Below are positions 30,913 through 39,795 of a DNA stretch of 64,000 nucleotides, in pieces. The stretch lies in NCBI GenBank assembly GCA_009836625.1, contig VXVC01000012.1, positions 661,983 to 725,982 of the forward strand, in the 5' to 3' direction. Below the pieces are notes generated by a model. That model was not told where the DNA came from. It made no database searches and saw nothing but the letters and a program-made list of their open reading frames with translations. Every line of letters begins with the position of its first letter. Within the stretch, counting starts at the first letter, position 1. The position numbers and the translations under genes were made by a program. The DNA is from Holophagales bacterium (GTDB taxonomy: Bacteria; Acidobacteriota; Thermoanaerobaculia; Multivoradales; Multivoraceae).

Positions 30913-32220
30913 TTACCTCCGCCACGGTTTGCGTGACCGCAGGTCGAGGCGATGCGTCCGGCCGATGCGCCGCGCATCCCCCTCGCCGACGCCGGCCTCG
31001 GTGGCGAACTGCGGCCAGTCGGCGACTGCGGCGAGGGTCTCGTCGATTACGCGATTCGCGAGTGGCGCCTTGAGCCCGGACGTCTCCGCGAAGCGCAGCA
31101 AGTCGCTGCGCTCGAAACCGCGACGCTTGCCCGCCAGGCTCATCTGGTGCTGACCCGTCCAGAAGCCGGCCGGGTTGTAGGCGTAGACCACGTCGTATGC
31201 AGGCGACAATCGCCACTCGCCGACGCGGTTCATCAGGAACGCGATGTTCTTGACGTGGTCGTCCTGGTTGCGGGCCGCGACGTTGAAGACGGCGCGGCGG
31301 AACTGCTCCTCGACCGCCGCCATTCCCAGGCCGAGCCGCCGGATCGTCTCCATCGCTTGCTCGTACGCATTTGCGCCCGCCTTTCGATAGTCGAAGTGCC
31401 GCAACGCGGCAAGGGACTGCATGTGTACCTTGCGCCCCTTGGTGTCGCGGTCGAAACGGCGGGTCATGAAGTGGCTCCTGCCTCCTTCGTGGTGCAGGCG
31501 GCATTCCGACATCTCGATTCCGGCGTCGAGCGCCATCAGGTGGTACGCGTACTCGATCCGGCCGTAGCCCTGCGGAGCCGCGAGCTCTCTATTGCTGCTG
31601 CCGGCGACACCGTCGAACTTCAGGATCCAGTGCTCGAAGCCGGCTCCAGTGTTCACCTGGCCGGACCGGAACTCGTTCGTCGCTTTGTTCCAAGCGAGCA
31701 CCGCCTTCGCCCGGGCGCCGCCCGCGGACGTTCCCACGACGAGGAGGTCCTCGAGCCCTTCGGGTTCGTCGAGACGGCCCGAGAGCTGGCGCCGCTCGTC
31801 GAGAATCCAGTTGGCGAGATCGACGAGTCGGATGAGTTCCACCTCGCCGTTCCGCTCCCCCCGGGAGATTGCAGGCTCGAACTCCAGCGCCCCGACGCCG
31901 CGTGTGCCGACGTAGCAGAGCCGGTCTACCGGGTTGAAGTCCTCGGAGCGCTTCCCTTGCTCGGCCAGCCAGACGTCGATCAGCCGATTCCCGAAATCGT
32001 CCGGCAGGGCATCGGCGAGGAGGCCGGGCAAGCCGTGGAACGCCTCGCCAAGCGCGGGGAAGGAGTACGGCAGGAGGCGCGCGGGCATCGCGAGCGGAGA
32101 GACCCCGATGCCGGCCGGCACGAAGTCAGGATCGTACTGGAAGACGCCGACGTTCCGCTCGGTCACCCAGGACACCGCTCCGATCCGGCGGCCCCACAGG
32201 TACACCCTGGCGTCAATCAT
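30913..32220 (-). CDS. hipA: HipA-family serine/threonine kinase toxin
   Basis: 435 residues. HipA hallmarks in order: N-terminal VGVFQYDPDFV, FHGLPGLLADALPDDFGNRLI, P-loop-like VGTSAGGARAKAVL, the kinase catalytic motif NQDDHVKNIAF, and LSPAYDVVYAYNP (metal-binding Asp). HipA phosphorylates a tRNA synthetase and induces dormancy; the exact target of this variant is unknown. ATG 32220 overlaps the hipB stop by 8 bases, so antitoxin and toxin are coupled, in the usual B-then-A order. Gene length is normal and no key residue is missing, so it is probably active. Confidence 0.92.
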   Translation of the reverse strand: MIDARVYLWGRRIGAVSWVTERNVGVFQYDPDFVPAGIGVSPLAMPARLLPYSFPALGEAFHGLPGLLADALPDDFGNRLIDVWLAEQGKRSEDFNPVDRLCYVGTRGVGALEFEPAISRGERNGEVELIRLVDLANWILDERRQLSGRLDEPEGLEDLLVVGTSAGGARAKAVLAWNKATNEFRSGQVNTGAGFEHWILKFDGVAGSSNRELAAPQGYGRIEYAYHLMALDAGIEMSECRLHHEGGRSHFMTRRFDRDTKGRKVHMQSLAALRHFDYRKAGANAYEQAMETIRRLGLGMAAVEEQFRRAVFNVAARNQDDHVKNIAFLMNRVGEWRLSPAYDVVYAYNPAGFWTGQHQMSLAGKRRGFERSDLLRFAETSGLKAPLANRVIDETLAAVADWPQFATEAGVGEGDARRIGRTHRLDLRSRKPWRR

Positions 32221-32575
32221 CCGTGCCGTCGGCCCAGGACCAGGGCTCCTTCGGCAGATCGGTCTTCCTGGGGCGGGCACGCCGCCGTTCCCGGCCGCGG
32301 GAGTCCACTCGTTCGATGGGTCGGATCTCCTGCGTCGGCACGGCGTTCAAGACACCGTCCGCCACGTCGAGGGCGATCGCAAGGCGTAGCAGGTTGTCCA
32401 GGCTGGCGGGTTGACCGGCCTCGATCCGACGTAGCGTCCCCAGTCCGATTCCCGCGTCCTCAGCCAGCGCGCGCTGTGTGACGTTCCTCGCCAGACGCAG
32501 GGTCGCAAGCCGACGCCCCAGTTCGGCCCGCAGCGTGCGGGAAGTTAGGTCTCTGTGTGTCGGTTTAGTGTCCAT
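32213..32575 (-). CDS. hipB: HipB-like HTH antitoxin/repressor
   Basis: 120 residues. The Xre/Cro-type helix-turn-helix LGRRLATLRLARNVTQRALAEDAGIGLGTLRRIEAG spans about 19-54 (given here in continuous order but conserved in two helices), then a linker and a basic tail (RGRERRRARPRK). It would bind HipA and repress the operon. ATG 32575 lies within an inverted repeat that probably is its own operator. The C-terminal extension beyond the HTH is longer than in E. coli HipB. Confidence 0.88.
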   Translation of the reverse strand: MDTKPTHRDLTSRTLRAELGRRLATLRLARNVTQRALAEDAGIGLGTLRRIEAGQPASLDNLLRLAIALDVADGVLNAVPTQEIRPIERVDSRGRERRRARPRKTDLPKEPWSWADGTDD

Positions 32576-32627
32576 AAGTGGACTCTTATGGCTGCAAAAT
32601 GGAGTTAAGTGTCCACATATTGACTCA
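32567..32627 (-). promoter_or_regulatory. Two tandem operator-like sites at the hipBA promoter
   Basis: Site 1, AGTGTCCATAAGTGGACTCT (32567-32586), contains the perfect inverted repeat GTCCA-TAAG-TGGAC and overlaps the hipB start codon. Site 2, AGTGTCCACATATTGACTCA (32608-32627), shares its flanks. The sites start 41 bases apart, about four helical turns. On the minus strand a weak promoter (TTGATC at 32645-32640, 17 bases, CAATAT at 32622-32617) has its -10 inside site 2. HipB autorepression through these sites is inferred. Confidence 0.65.
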
Positions 32628-32675
32628 AACTGGACGATAGATCAAGAGGCGTTGCTCGGGCGCAGGGCCGGCACC

Positions 32676-33530
32676 TCAATCGACGGCAGTCCTCCAGACG
32701 TCACCGTGGGCGGTGATCCGCACCGCGGTCGGCGATGCCCAGTGGGTACCGACGACGGTGATGCCGGTGTCGCTGAACCTTTCGCAGAAGCCGCGGCGGG
32801 CGGCGACCGCGGCATCGCGGTCGATGTCGGCGATCGAGCACCATTCCGGGTGCGCGCACTGGCAGGGGTGGTGCATCACGTCCCCGGAGATCACGCCTTC
32901 CTCGCTGCCGGAGGAGACGGCGATGCTGCAGTGGCCCGGGGTGTGGCCGGGAGTGGGGAAGAACTGGAGCTCGGGGTTGATCCGGTGGTCGCAGTCGACG
33001 AGGTCGACGAGGCCGGCCTCGAACACGGGCGCCACGGAGTCGCCGAAGACGTCGCCCCAGTTGGCCTCCCCTTCATCCCTCCAGTACTCGAACTCGGGCC
33101 GAGCCATGACGTAGCGAGCGTTGGGGAAGGTGGGTACCCACTTGCCGTCGACCTTCATCGTGTTCCAGCCCACGTGGTCGATGTGCAGGTGGGTGCAGAC
33201 GACCAGATCGACCTGCTCGCGGGGGAAGCCGGCGTCGCGGATCTCCTGTAGGAATGGACCGTCGAGCTCGTTCCATGCCGGCAGGGCGCGCTTCTTGTCG
33301 TTGCCAACGCAGGTGTCAACGACGATCTTGAGCCCCTTCGACTCGACCAGGAAGGCCTGGATGATCATCTTGAGCCGCTCGCCGCCGGGTGTCACGAAGT
33401 GCGGTTCGAGCCAGTCGAGGTCGGGCGCCAGGTTCTCGGGCGTCGCGTCCGGCAGCAGGAAGGACGCCGGCACCGGGTAGTCGATCTCGATGATCGGGGT
33501 GATCGAGACGTCGCCGATCTTGATGCCCAT
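32676..33530 (-). CDS. Metallo-beta-lactamase-fold hydrolase
   Basis: 284 residues. The zinc signature HLHIDHVGWN is complete, with later ligands in PGHTPGHCSI and SGDVMHHP. It resembles quorum-quenching lactonase or glyoxalase II-like MBL enzymes; the substrate is unknown. I chose ATG 33530 because AGAGGAC precedes it. The gene follows the TPP enzyme by 21 bases and is probably the last cistron of the CoA-transferase operon, where it might hydrolyse a thioester or lactone (inference). Confidence 0.87.
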   Translation of the reverse strand: MGIKIGDVSITPIIEIDYPVPASFLLPDATPENLAPDLDWLEPHFVTPGGERLKMIIQAFLVESKGLKIVVDTCVGNDKKRALPAWNELDGPFLQEIRDAGFPREQVDLVVCTHLHIDHVGWNTMKVDGKWVPTFPNARYVMARPEFEYWRDEGEANWGDVFGDSVAPVFEAGLVDLVDCDHRINPELQFFPTPGHTPGHCSIAVSSGSEEGVISGDVMHHPCQCAHPEWCSIADIDRDAAVAARRGFCERFSDTGITVVGTHWASPTAVRITAHGDVWRTAVD

Positions 33531-33551
33531 GCTCTGTCCTCTTTCCACCCG

Positions 33552-35207
33552 TCAGCGGGTGAGCCAGGCGAACTTCTGCGGCTTGCGCTGCGCCTTCGGG
33601 TCGATCAGAACGTTGACCAGAGCCGGTCGATTGGAGGCCAGGGCCTTGTCGAGCGTCGGCCCGAGGTCGGCGACCTTTTCGACGCAGTAGCCCACGCCGC
33701 CAAAGGCCTCGATCACGCGCTCGTAGCGGGCGCCCAGGGTGTACGTGGACGTCGGCAGGGGCTTGCCCGGGATGTACTCGCTGACGCCGCCGCCGATGCC
33801 GTTGTTGTTGATGACGACGAAGGTGATCGGCATTTCGTACCGGCAGGCCACCTCGACCTCCATGCCGGAGAAGCCGAACGCGGAGTCGCCCTGGACGCAG
33901 ATCGTGCGCCGGTCCGGATGGACCACGGCCGCCGCGATCGCAAGTCCGGTGCCGACGCCCATCGTGCCGAAGGTGCCGGCGTCGAGCCGCTTGCGCGGCT
34001 CCATGTTCGGCAGCACGGTGCGCGAGATGTCCATCGTGTTCGCGCCTTCGGCGACCAGCATGTCCTGCGGCTCCAGGCGGTCGGCGATCTCGCGCAGGGC
34101 GCGGTAGTAGCCCATCGGCTCGCTGTCGTCCTCAAGCATCGCCTGCACCGCGGCCTGGTTCTGGGACCCGCTCTCGCGCAGGCCGGCCAGCCATTCGCTG
34201 TCGGCGGAGAGCTTGAAAGGAGCGGCGTCGAGCGCTTCGTTCAACTGCGCGGTCACCGCCCGCGCGTCGCCGACCATGCCGACCTCGGTCGGCACGTTCG
34301 TACCGATCTCCTCCGCGTTGAGGTCGATCTGGAGCACCCGGACTCCCTTCCTGAAGCGCGGCGGCAGCCCGAAGTGGAGGATCCAGTTGAGCCGGGCGCC
34401 GATCAGCAGGATGACGTCCGCGTTCTGGAGCGCGAACGAGCGCGCCGGCGAGATCAGGTGGGGATCGTCGTCGGAGACGACGCCCTTGCCCATCGGCGTC
34501 GGCAGCACGGGGAGGTTCGTGCGCTGGACGAACCGGCGCACCTCCTGCTCCGCGCGGGCGTAGGCCGCGCCCTTGCCGACGATGACCAGCGGGTTCTTCG
34601 CTTCGCGCAGAACCGCGACTGCGCGCTCGACGTCCCTCGGATCCGCGAGTGACATCGGCGGCTCCGGGCAGCGGGGGGGTTGCTCGATGTCTTTCTCGTC
34701 GACCTGCGCGGTCAGAACGTCGTTCGTGAGGTTCAGGTAGGAGGCGCCGGGCCGGCCGTAGATCGACGTGCGGACCGCCTGCTCCACGTAGAACGGCGCC
34801 CGGTGAGCGGCGTCGATCTCGGCCGAGTACTTCGAGAAGGGTCGTGCCGCCTCGACCTGGGGGCACTCCTGGAAGGCGCCCTGGCCGTTCTGGTAACGGT
34901 CGTTGGCGCCGCCTAGCAACACCATCGGCCAGCAGTTCTTCTCCGCGTTGGCGAGGCCGGCGATGCCGTGCACCATGCCCGGCCCGGACACGGCGAGACA
35001 GGCCCCGGGCCGCCCGGTCAGGTAGCCGACCGCCCCCGCCGCGTAGCTGGCCGCCTGCTCGTTGCGGAAGCCGTAGTACTGGATTCCCGCCTGCTGGGCG
35101 GCGTGGGCGACCCCGTAAACGGGGAAGCCGACGATGCCGAACATGTAGTCGACGCCCTGCTGCTTCAGGCTCTGGGCGATCAGGGCGGCGCCGGTGGTGG
35201 TCGTCAT
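33552..35207 (-). CDS. Thiamine-diphosphate enzyme: oxalyl-CoA decarboxylase / 2-hydroxyacyl-CoA lyase family
   Basis: 551 residues. The TPP-activating Glu is in GFRNEQAASYAA (Glu50). GAFQECPQVEAARPFSKYS and VEGAN-type EGANTMDISR are shared by oxalyl-CoA decarboxylase and HACL1, and the ThDP/Mg motif is GDSAFGFSG...INNNG. The pairing with a class III CoA-transferase (4-base ATGA overlap) fits the oxalate pathway (frc-oxc). The GFPVYGVAHAAQQAG segment and overall resemblance to 2-hydroxyacyl-CoA lyase leave the substrate open between oxalyl-CoA and a longer 2-hydroxyacyl-CoA. Cytosolic. Confidence 0.88.
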   Translation of the reverse strand: MTTTTGAALIAQSLKQQGVDYMFGIVGFPVYGVAHAAQQAGIQYYGFRNEQAASYAAGAVGYLTGRPGACLAVSGPGMVHGIAGLANAEKNCWPMVLLGGANDRYQNGQGAFQECPQVEAARPFSKYSAEIDAAHRAPFYVEQAVRTSIYGRPGASYLNLTNDVLTAQVDEKDIEQPPRCPEPPMSLADPRDVERAVAVLREAKNPLVIVGKGAAYARAEQEVRRFVQRTNLPVLPTPMGKGVVSDDDPHLISPARSFALQNADVILLIGARLNWILHFGLPPRFRKGVRVLQIDLNAEEIGTNVPTEVGMVGDARAVTAQLNEALDAAPFKLSADSEWLAGLRESGSQNQAAVQAMLEDDSEPMGYYRALREIADRLEPQDMLVAEGANTMDISRTVLPNMEPRKRLDAGTFGTMGVGTGLAIAAAVVHPDRRTICVQGDSAFGFSGMEVEVACRYEMPITFVVINNNGIGGGVSEYIPGKPLPTSTYTLGARYERVIEAFGGVGYCVEKVADLGPTLDKALASNRPALVNVLIDPKAQRKPQKFAWLTR

Positions 35208-36445
35208 CTCGTAGCGGTCTCCTGGCCGTCGGCGCCGGGAGTGGGCACTGCGCCCAGCACGCCGTCCGCACGCAGCCGGTCGATTTCAGGTTGGGAGAGG
35301 TTGAGTTCATTGGTCAGGACGCTGTCCGTGTGGCGGCCCAGCAGCGGCGCCGCCTCGATCTCGACCTGGCTGTCGCTGAGGTTCATCGGCGATCCGAGAA
35401 CCCGGACCGGCCCCCTGATCTCGTGCTCGACCGTGCGGACGAAACCGCGTTCGACGAGGTGGGGGTCGGAGAACAGGTCGAGCGTGTCGAGCACCGCACT
35501 CGCCGGTACCCCGGCCGCGCCGAGGGTGGCCATCGCTTCGTGCTTGGTGCGGCGGCCGGTCCACTCGGCGATCGCTTTGAACAGCTCGTCGGCGTTCTCG
35601 TGCCGCAGCTTGGGTGTGGTGTAGCGCTCGTCGTCGGCCAGGTCCCGGCGATCGATCGCTTCACAGAGCGCCCGCCACATCCGGTCGTTGACCACCAGCA
35701 TGTAGACGTAGTCGTTGGCGCCGAACGGCTTGCACGGATACATGTTCATCATCGCGCCGCGGCCGGAGCCGCTGCGCGGGGCCGCCTTCGCGCCGAAGTC
35801 GCCGCCCATCGCGATCGCCGTGCGCATGAACCAGGTCACCCCTTCCTGCATCGACATCTCGACCAGTTGGCCCTTGCCGGTGCGCAGCTTGCTGGCGTGC
35901 GCCGCGCACAGCGACAGGGCCATCAGCACGCCGGTGCCGCAGTCGCCGATCGTCGTGCCGGGGCGAAGCGGCGGCCCGTCCGGATCGCCGGTGATCGACA
36001 TCGCGCCTCCGGCGGCCTGGGCAACCGGGTCGAAGCACTTGTAGTCGCTGTAGGGTCCGCTATCACCGAACCCCTTGATCCGGCCGTAGATCACTTCGGG
36101 GTGGACCTCGCGGATCGAGTCGTAGTCGAGGCGCAGCTTCTCGACCACGCCAGGACCGAAGTTCTCGATCAGGATGTCGAACCTGGGGGCCAGCTTCAGC
36201 AGGAGGCTGCGGCCCTCGTCCGAGGCGAGATTGATCGCGATGCTGCGCTTGTTGCTGTTCCAGTTGAGGAAGTACTCGGAGTCGTCCGTGCTGCGTCCGC
36301 CGGCCAGACCACGCCCCGGATCTCCGGTGCCGGGGCGCTCCACCTTGACCACGTCGGCGCCCAGCCAGGCCAGGGCCTGGGTACAGGACGTACCGGCTTC
36401 GTACTGCGTCAGATCGAGAATGCGCAGACCGTCGAGTGCTGGCAT
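35204..36445 (-). CDS. Class III (CaiB/BaiF) CoA-transferase
   Basis: 413 residues. The family start MPALDGLRILDLTQYEAGTSC, ADVVKVERPGTGDPGRGL and the LRPGTTIGDCGTGVLMAL segment match formyl-CoA transferase-like enzymes; the Asp of IGDCGTG is the expected nucleophile. It transfers CoA between carboxylic acids, for example formyl-CoA to oxalate. I chose ATG 36445 since CAGGAGG lies directly upstream and homologues start at MPALDG. The gene runs into the lyase with an ATGA overlap. Confidence 0.9.
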   Translation of the reverse strand: MPALDGLRILDLTQYEAGTSCTQALAWLGADVVKVERPGTGDPGRGLAGGRSTDDSEYFLNWNSNKRSIAINLASDEGRSLLLKLAPRFDILIENFGPGVVEKLRLDYDSIREVHPEVIYGRIKGFGDSGPYSDYKCFDPVAQAAGGAMSITGDPDGPPLRPGTTIGDCGTGVLMALSLCAAHASKLRTGKGQLVEMSMQEGVTWFMRTAIAMGGDFGAKAAPRSGSGRGAMMNMYPCKPFGANDYVYMLVVNDRMWRALCEAIDRRDLADDERYTTPKLRHENADELFKAIAEWTGRRTKHEAMATLGAAGVPASAVLDTLDLFSDPHLVERGFVRTVEHEIRGPVRVLGSPMNLSDSQVEIEAAPLLGRHTDSVLTNELNLSQPEIDRLRADGVLGAVPTPGADGQETATR

Positions 36446-36678
36446 GGTTGGCCTCCTGGCTGTGCGTTGCGCGCGCAACGATAACCCGTAGCGGCCGCCA
36501 GGCACATCCGTGGGTTGCGGGTTGTTGATCGGTGGGCGAACGCCGCCCACTGGCCGAGTCGCGGGAGCGAAGCAGCGAGGCCCAAGGTGGGCGACGAATC
36601 GAGAGATCGCGCGGATATCGCGAAAAAGATCCGAGTTAGGTCTGAAAGATCACACATAGCGGTTATCGTCGCCTTCCG

Positions 36679-38241
36679 ATGATCCGTTTCGATTCCGTCA
36701 TCGTGGGAAGCGGTTTCGGCGGCGCGGTCGCCGCGTGCCGTTTGGCACAGGCCGGCGAACGAGTGCTGGTCCTGGAGCGCGGCCGTCGCTGGAACGAGAG
36801 GACCTACCCCAGCGTGACGGGGCGGAACTGGACGTTCGATGTCGACGAGCCGGAGCGCCAGAACGGCTGGATGGACATCCGGTGGTTCAAGGACATGGCG
36901 GTCGTGCGGGGGGCGGGCGTCGGCGGCGGCTCCCTGATCTACGCCAACGTGAGCGTGGCGCCTCCGCCGGCGACATTCGAGCGGGGCTGGCCGCGGGCCA
37001 TCGACTGGAACGAACTCGCGCCCTTCGTCGACCGAGTCGGCGAGATGCTGGAGGTGGCCACGATTCCGGAAGCGCAGCGCACCAGGCGATGGGAGTTCGT
37101 GGAGCGAGGCGCGCGGAAGCTCGGCCACTCGGATCGATTCAGTTCCCTGCCGCTCGCGGTGCGGTTCGACGCCGACTACGATCCCCGCCGCCTGGACGAC
37201 CCGCAGGACGAGCGCCACGCGGTCACCCGCGTGAACGTGGCCGGTGTGGAGCAGAGGACCTGCGTTCACCTCGGTGAATGCGACATGGGTTGCCGCGTGA
37301 AGGCCAAGAACACGCTCGACCTCAACTATCTTGCGATTGCGACGGCGAACGGCGCGGAGATCCGGCCGCTGCACCTCGTTTCGCGCGTCGAACCGTCCGG
37401 CGCGGGTTGGCGCGTCCTGTACGACGAGATCGGCGGCGGGACCCGCAGGTCCGGTTCGGTCGAGGCGAAGCGGGTCGTCCTGGCGGCCGGCTCGCTCGGT
37501 TCGACCGAGATCATGCTTCGGTCCCGCTTGGCCGGCGTGAGTGCGAAGCTGGGCCACGGCTGGTCCGCGAACGGGGACTTCCTGACGCCGGCGCTTTCGG
37601 AGGAGGACGCGGATCCCACGGTCGGGCCGACGATCAGTGCCTGCATCGATCACACGGACGGCGCCGAGTACGGCGAACACATCTTCATCCAGGACGGCGG
37701 AATGCCGAATCTCCTTCGCACCAGCGTCGGGAGCTGGCATAGCCGCCTGCCGAAACGATGGCAGAGGCGGATCCAGCCGCTCAAGGACTGGGCGGACGAG
37801 ACCGAGCCGCTGGACAACTTCATGCCGTGGTTCGCGCAGGGCATCGACGCTTCCGACGGGAGGCTGCACCTGCAGCGGCGGTGGCTGGGGATGTTCGGCC
37901 CTCGGCGCCTGACGCTCGACTGGGACATCGCCCGCTCCACGTCGACGATCGACGCGATCGTCAGGGCGCACAGCGATCTGGCCAAGGCCACGGACGGTAA
38001 GCCTCTCGTGTCGCCGACCTGGACCTTCTTCCGGGACCTGATCACGCCGCATCCCCTCGGTGGTTGCAACATGGCCGACGATTGTGCCCGGGGCGTGGTG
38101 GACCATGCCGGGCGGGTGTTCGGCGCGCAGGGCCTCTGCGTCGCCGACGGCTCGATCGTCCCGCGGGCGATCGGCCGCAACCCTTCACGCACGATCGCGG
38201 CGTTGACCGAGCGAGCCGTGGAGCACTGGTTGGCGGACTGA
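36679..38241 (+). CDS. GMC family FAD oxidoreductase (cholesterol-oxidase-like)
   Basis: 520 residues. The FAD-binding site is VIVGSGFGGAVAACRLAQAG, then VLERGRRW, and the family VRGAGVGGGSLIYANV loop follows. The C-terminal HPLGGCNMADDC and GLCVADGSIVPRAIGRNPSRTIAALTE are typical of cholesterol oxidase-type GMC enzymes, with the His and Asn that act on the substrate hydroxyl. It would oxidise a secondary alcohol, perhaps a sterol, to a ketone. The next gene starts 8 bases after its stop, so they are co-transcribed. No signal peptide is visible. Confidence 0.87.
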   Translation: MIRFDSVIVGSGFGGAVAACRLAQAGERVLVLERGRRWNERTYPSVTGRNWTFDVDEPERQNGWMDIRWFKDMAVVRGAGVGGGSLIYANVSVAPPPATFERGWPRAIDWNELAPFVDRVGEMLEVATIPEAQRTRRWEFVERGARKLGHSDRFSSLPLAVRFDADYDPRRLDDPQDERHAVTRVNVAGVEQRTCVHLGECDMGCRVKAKNTLDLNYLAIATANGAEIRPLHLVSRVEPSGAGWRVLYDEIGGGTRRSGSVEAKRVVLAAGSLGSTEIMLRSRLAGVSAKLGHGWSANGDFLTPALSEEDADPTVGPTISACIDHTDGAEYGEHIFIQDGGMPNLLRTSVGSWHSRLPKRWQRRIQPLKDWADETEPLDNFMPWFAQGIDASDGRLHLQRRWLGMFGPRRLTLDWDIARSTSTIDAIVRAHSDLAKATDGKPLVSPTWTFFRDLITPHPLGGCNMADDCARGVVDHAGRVFGAQGLCVADGSIVPRAIGRNPSRTIAALTERAVEHWLAD

Positions 38242-38249
38242 GGAGCGTC

Positions 38250-39752
38250 GTGCGAGCGTTGATAATGGCCGGCGGCGGCATGAAGGTGGGCTTCCAGGCT
38301 GGCGTCCTGCAGGTCTGGCTGGACGAGGCGGACATCGCCTTCGACCACGCGGACGGCGCCAGCGGCGGGTGCTTCAATCTCGCCATGTACTGCGAGGGGC
38401 GCAGCGGAACCGAGATCGCGGACGCCTGGCGCGACATCGAACCTCTCGGTTCGGTCGACGTCGACATGGGCGACTTGCTGACCGGTCAGGCGCTGATGAG
38501 CATGGACGGGTTCCGCGACAACGTGCTGCGCGAGGGGTGGAGCCTGGACTGGGACGCGATTCGCGGATCGTCCCGACTGGGCACGTTCAATCTCTGCAAC
38601 TTCAGCCGCCAACGCCTTGAGGTCGTCGAGCAGTCGGAGATGGACGAGGACCGGCTTGTGTCGGCTGTCTCGCTACCGATGTGGTTCCCGCCCGTGGAGA
38701 TCGACGGCGACGACTACATCGACGCCGTGTACCTGACCGACGGCAACCTGGAAGAGGCGATTCGCCGCGGAGCGGACGAGATCTGGGCGATCTGGACCGT
38801 AAGCCGGGCCGCCAGGTGGCGCAGGGGATTCGTGAACCAGTACTTCCAGATCGTCGAGATAGCCGCCAACGGCAGGTTCTTCGACACCTGGAACCGCATC
38901 ACGGAGAACAACCAGGCCATCGCCGAGGGTGACGAGGGCGAGTTCGGCAGGCACATCGAGCAGAAGCTCCTGCGGGCGGAAGTGCCGGTCCACTACCTGC
39001 TCAACGTCTCGGCCGACCGCATGGCGGAGTCGGTCAACGCCGGCGTCCTGACGGCCCGGGAGTGGTGCCGGGAACACGGCGTGCCTCTTCGCGACGGTGC
39101 GCCCGTCGTCGCGCCGACGCCGGCGGAGGAACGAAGCGGCATTTCGTTCACCGAGACGATGAAGGGGCACCTTGCCCGGGTAGAGACGGACCCGGTTCTA
39201 GGCGAGCAGTCGCAACGTCGTGAGGCGGCGAGTTTCGAACTGACGATCACCGTCGACGACATCGACGTGTTCGTCCGGCACCCGGACCATGGCGCCCGGG
39301 CCACTGGCTGGGTGGAGGTCCCCTCCCTGGGCGGTCGGCGTCCTGTGGAGCACGGGACGTTCCAGCTCTTCGTGGACGATGCCGACCCGGAGGCCAAGCG
39401 GATGCTCTACCGGCTGTGGTTCCTTGATGCATTCGGCGCCGAGTTCACGCTCCTAGGGGAGAAGATCGTCCGGGACGATCCCGGTTTCGACCTCTGGGAC
39501 GACACCACGACGCTGTACGTGAGGATCGTGGAAGGTCAGGTCGACGGGAGCGGCGAGGCCGAAGGCCATATGTGGGGCGCGGGCGTGCTGCACATCCGCA
39601 CGGTCGACTTCCTCAGGCAGTTGTCGACCATGCGCGCCACCGGTCCTGACCTGAAGGCGCAAACCAGCGCCATGGTCAGGTTTGGAAGACTCTTCCTCGG
39701 GAAGCTCTGGGACAGCTACGGCAGCCGCATCCTGCCGTTCGGCCCGGTGTAG
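38250..39752 (+). CDS. Patatin-like phospholipase with an extra C-terminal beta-rich domain
   Basis: 500 residues from GTG 38250 with AGGAG directly upstream. Patatin elements: oxyanion loop AGGGMKVGFQAGVLQ, the nucleophile elbow GASGG, and the DG partner in YLTDGNLEEA. The second half (about 300-500), with FELTITVDDIDVFVRHPDH and GTFQLFVDDADPEAKRMLYRLWF, is a separate domain often attached to GMC-type sterol oxidases (family impression). Likely hydrolyses an acyl ester of a lipid; pairing with the cholesterol-oxidase-like gene suggests sterol-ester or lipid processing (inference). Confidence 0.8.
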   Translation: MRALIMAGGGMKVGFQAGVLQVWLDEADIAFDHADGASGGCFNLAMYCEGRSGTEIADAWRDIEPLGSVDVDMGDLLTGQALMSMDGFRDNVLREGWSLDWDAIRGSSRLGTFNLCNFSRQRLEVVEQSEMDEDRLVSAVSLPMWFPPVEIDGDDYIDAVYLTDGNLEEAIRRGADEIWAIWTVSRAARWRRGFVNQYFQIVEIAANGRFFDTWNRITENNQAIAEGDEGEFGRHIEQKLLRAEVPVHYLLNVSADRMAESVNAGVLTAREWCREHGVPLRDGAPVVAPTPAEERSGISFTETMKGHLARVETDPVLGEQSQRREAASFELTITVDDIDVFVRHPDHGARATGWVEVPSLGGRRPVEHGTFQLFVDDADPEAKRMLYRLWFLDAFGAEFTLLGEKIVRDDPGFDLWDDTTTLYVRIVEGQVDGSGEAEGHMWGAGVLHIRTVDFLRQLSTMRATGPDLKAQTSAMVRFGRLFLGKLWDSYGSRILPFGPV

Positions 39753-39795
39753 CGGCGGTTCCCGGGGCAAGCGTGGAACGCTCGAAGACTCCGGC

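Noticed and set aside
30860..31504. N-terminal extension of the cytochrome frame
   Set aside because: Overlaps hipA, has no conserved sequence, and the lipoprotein signal begins at ATG 30859.
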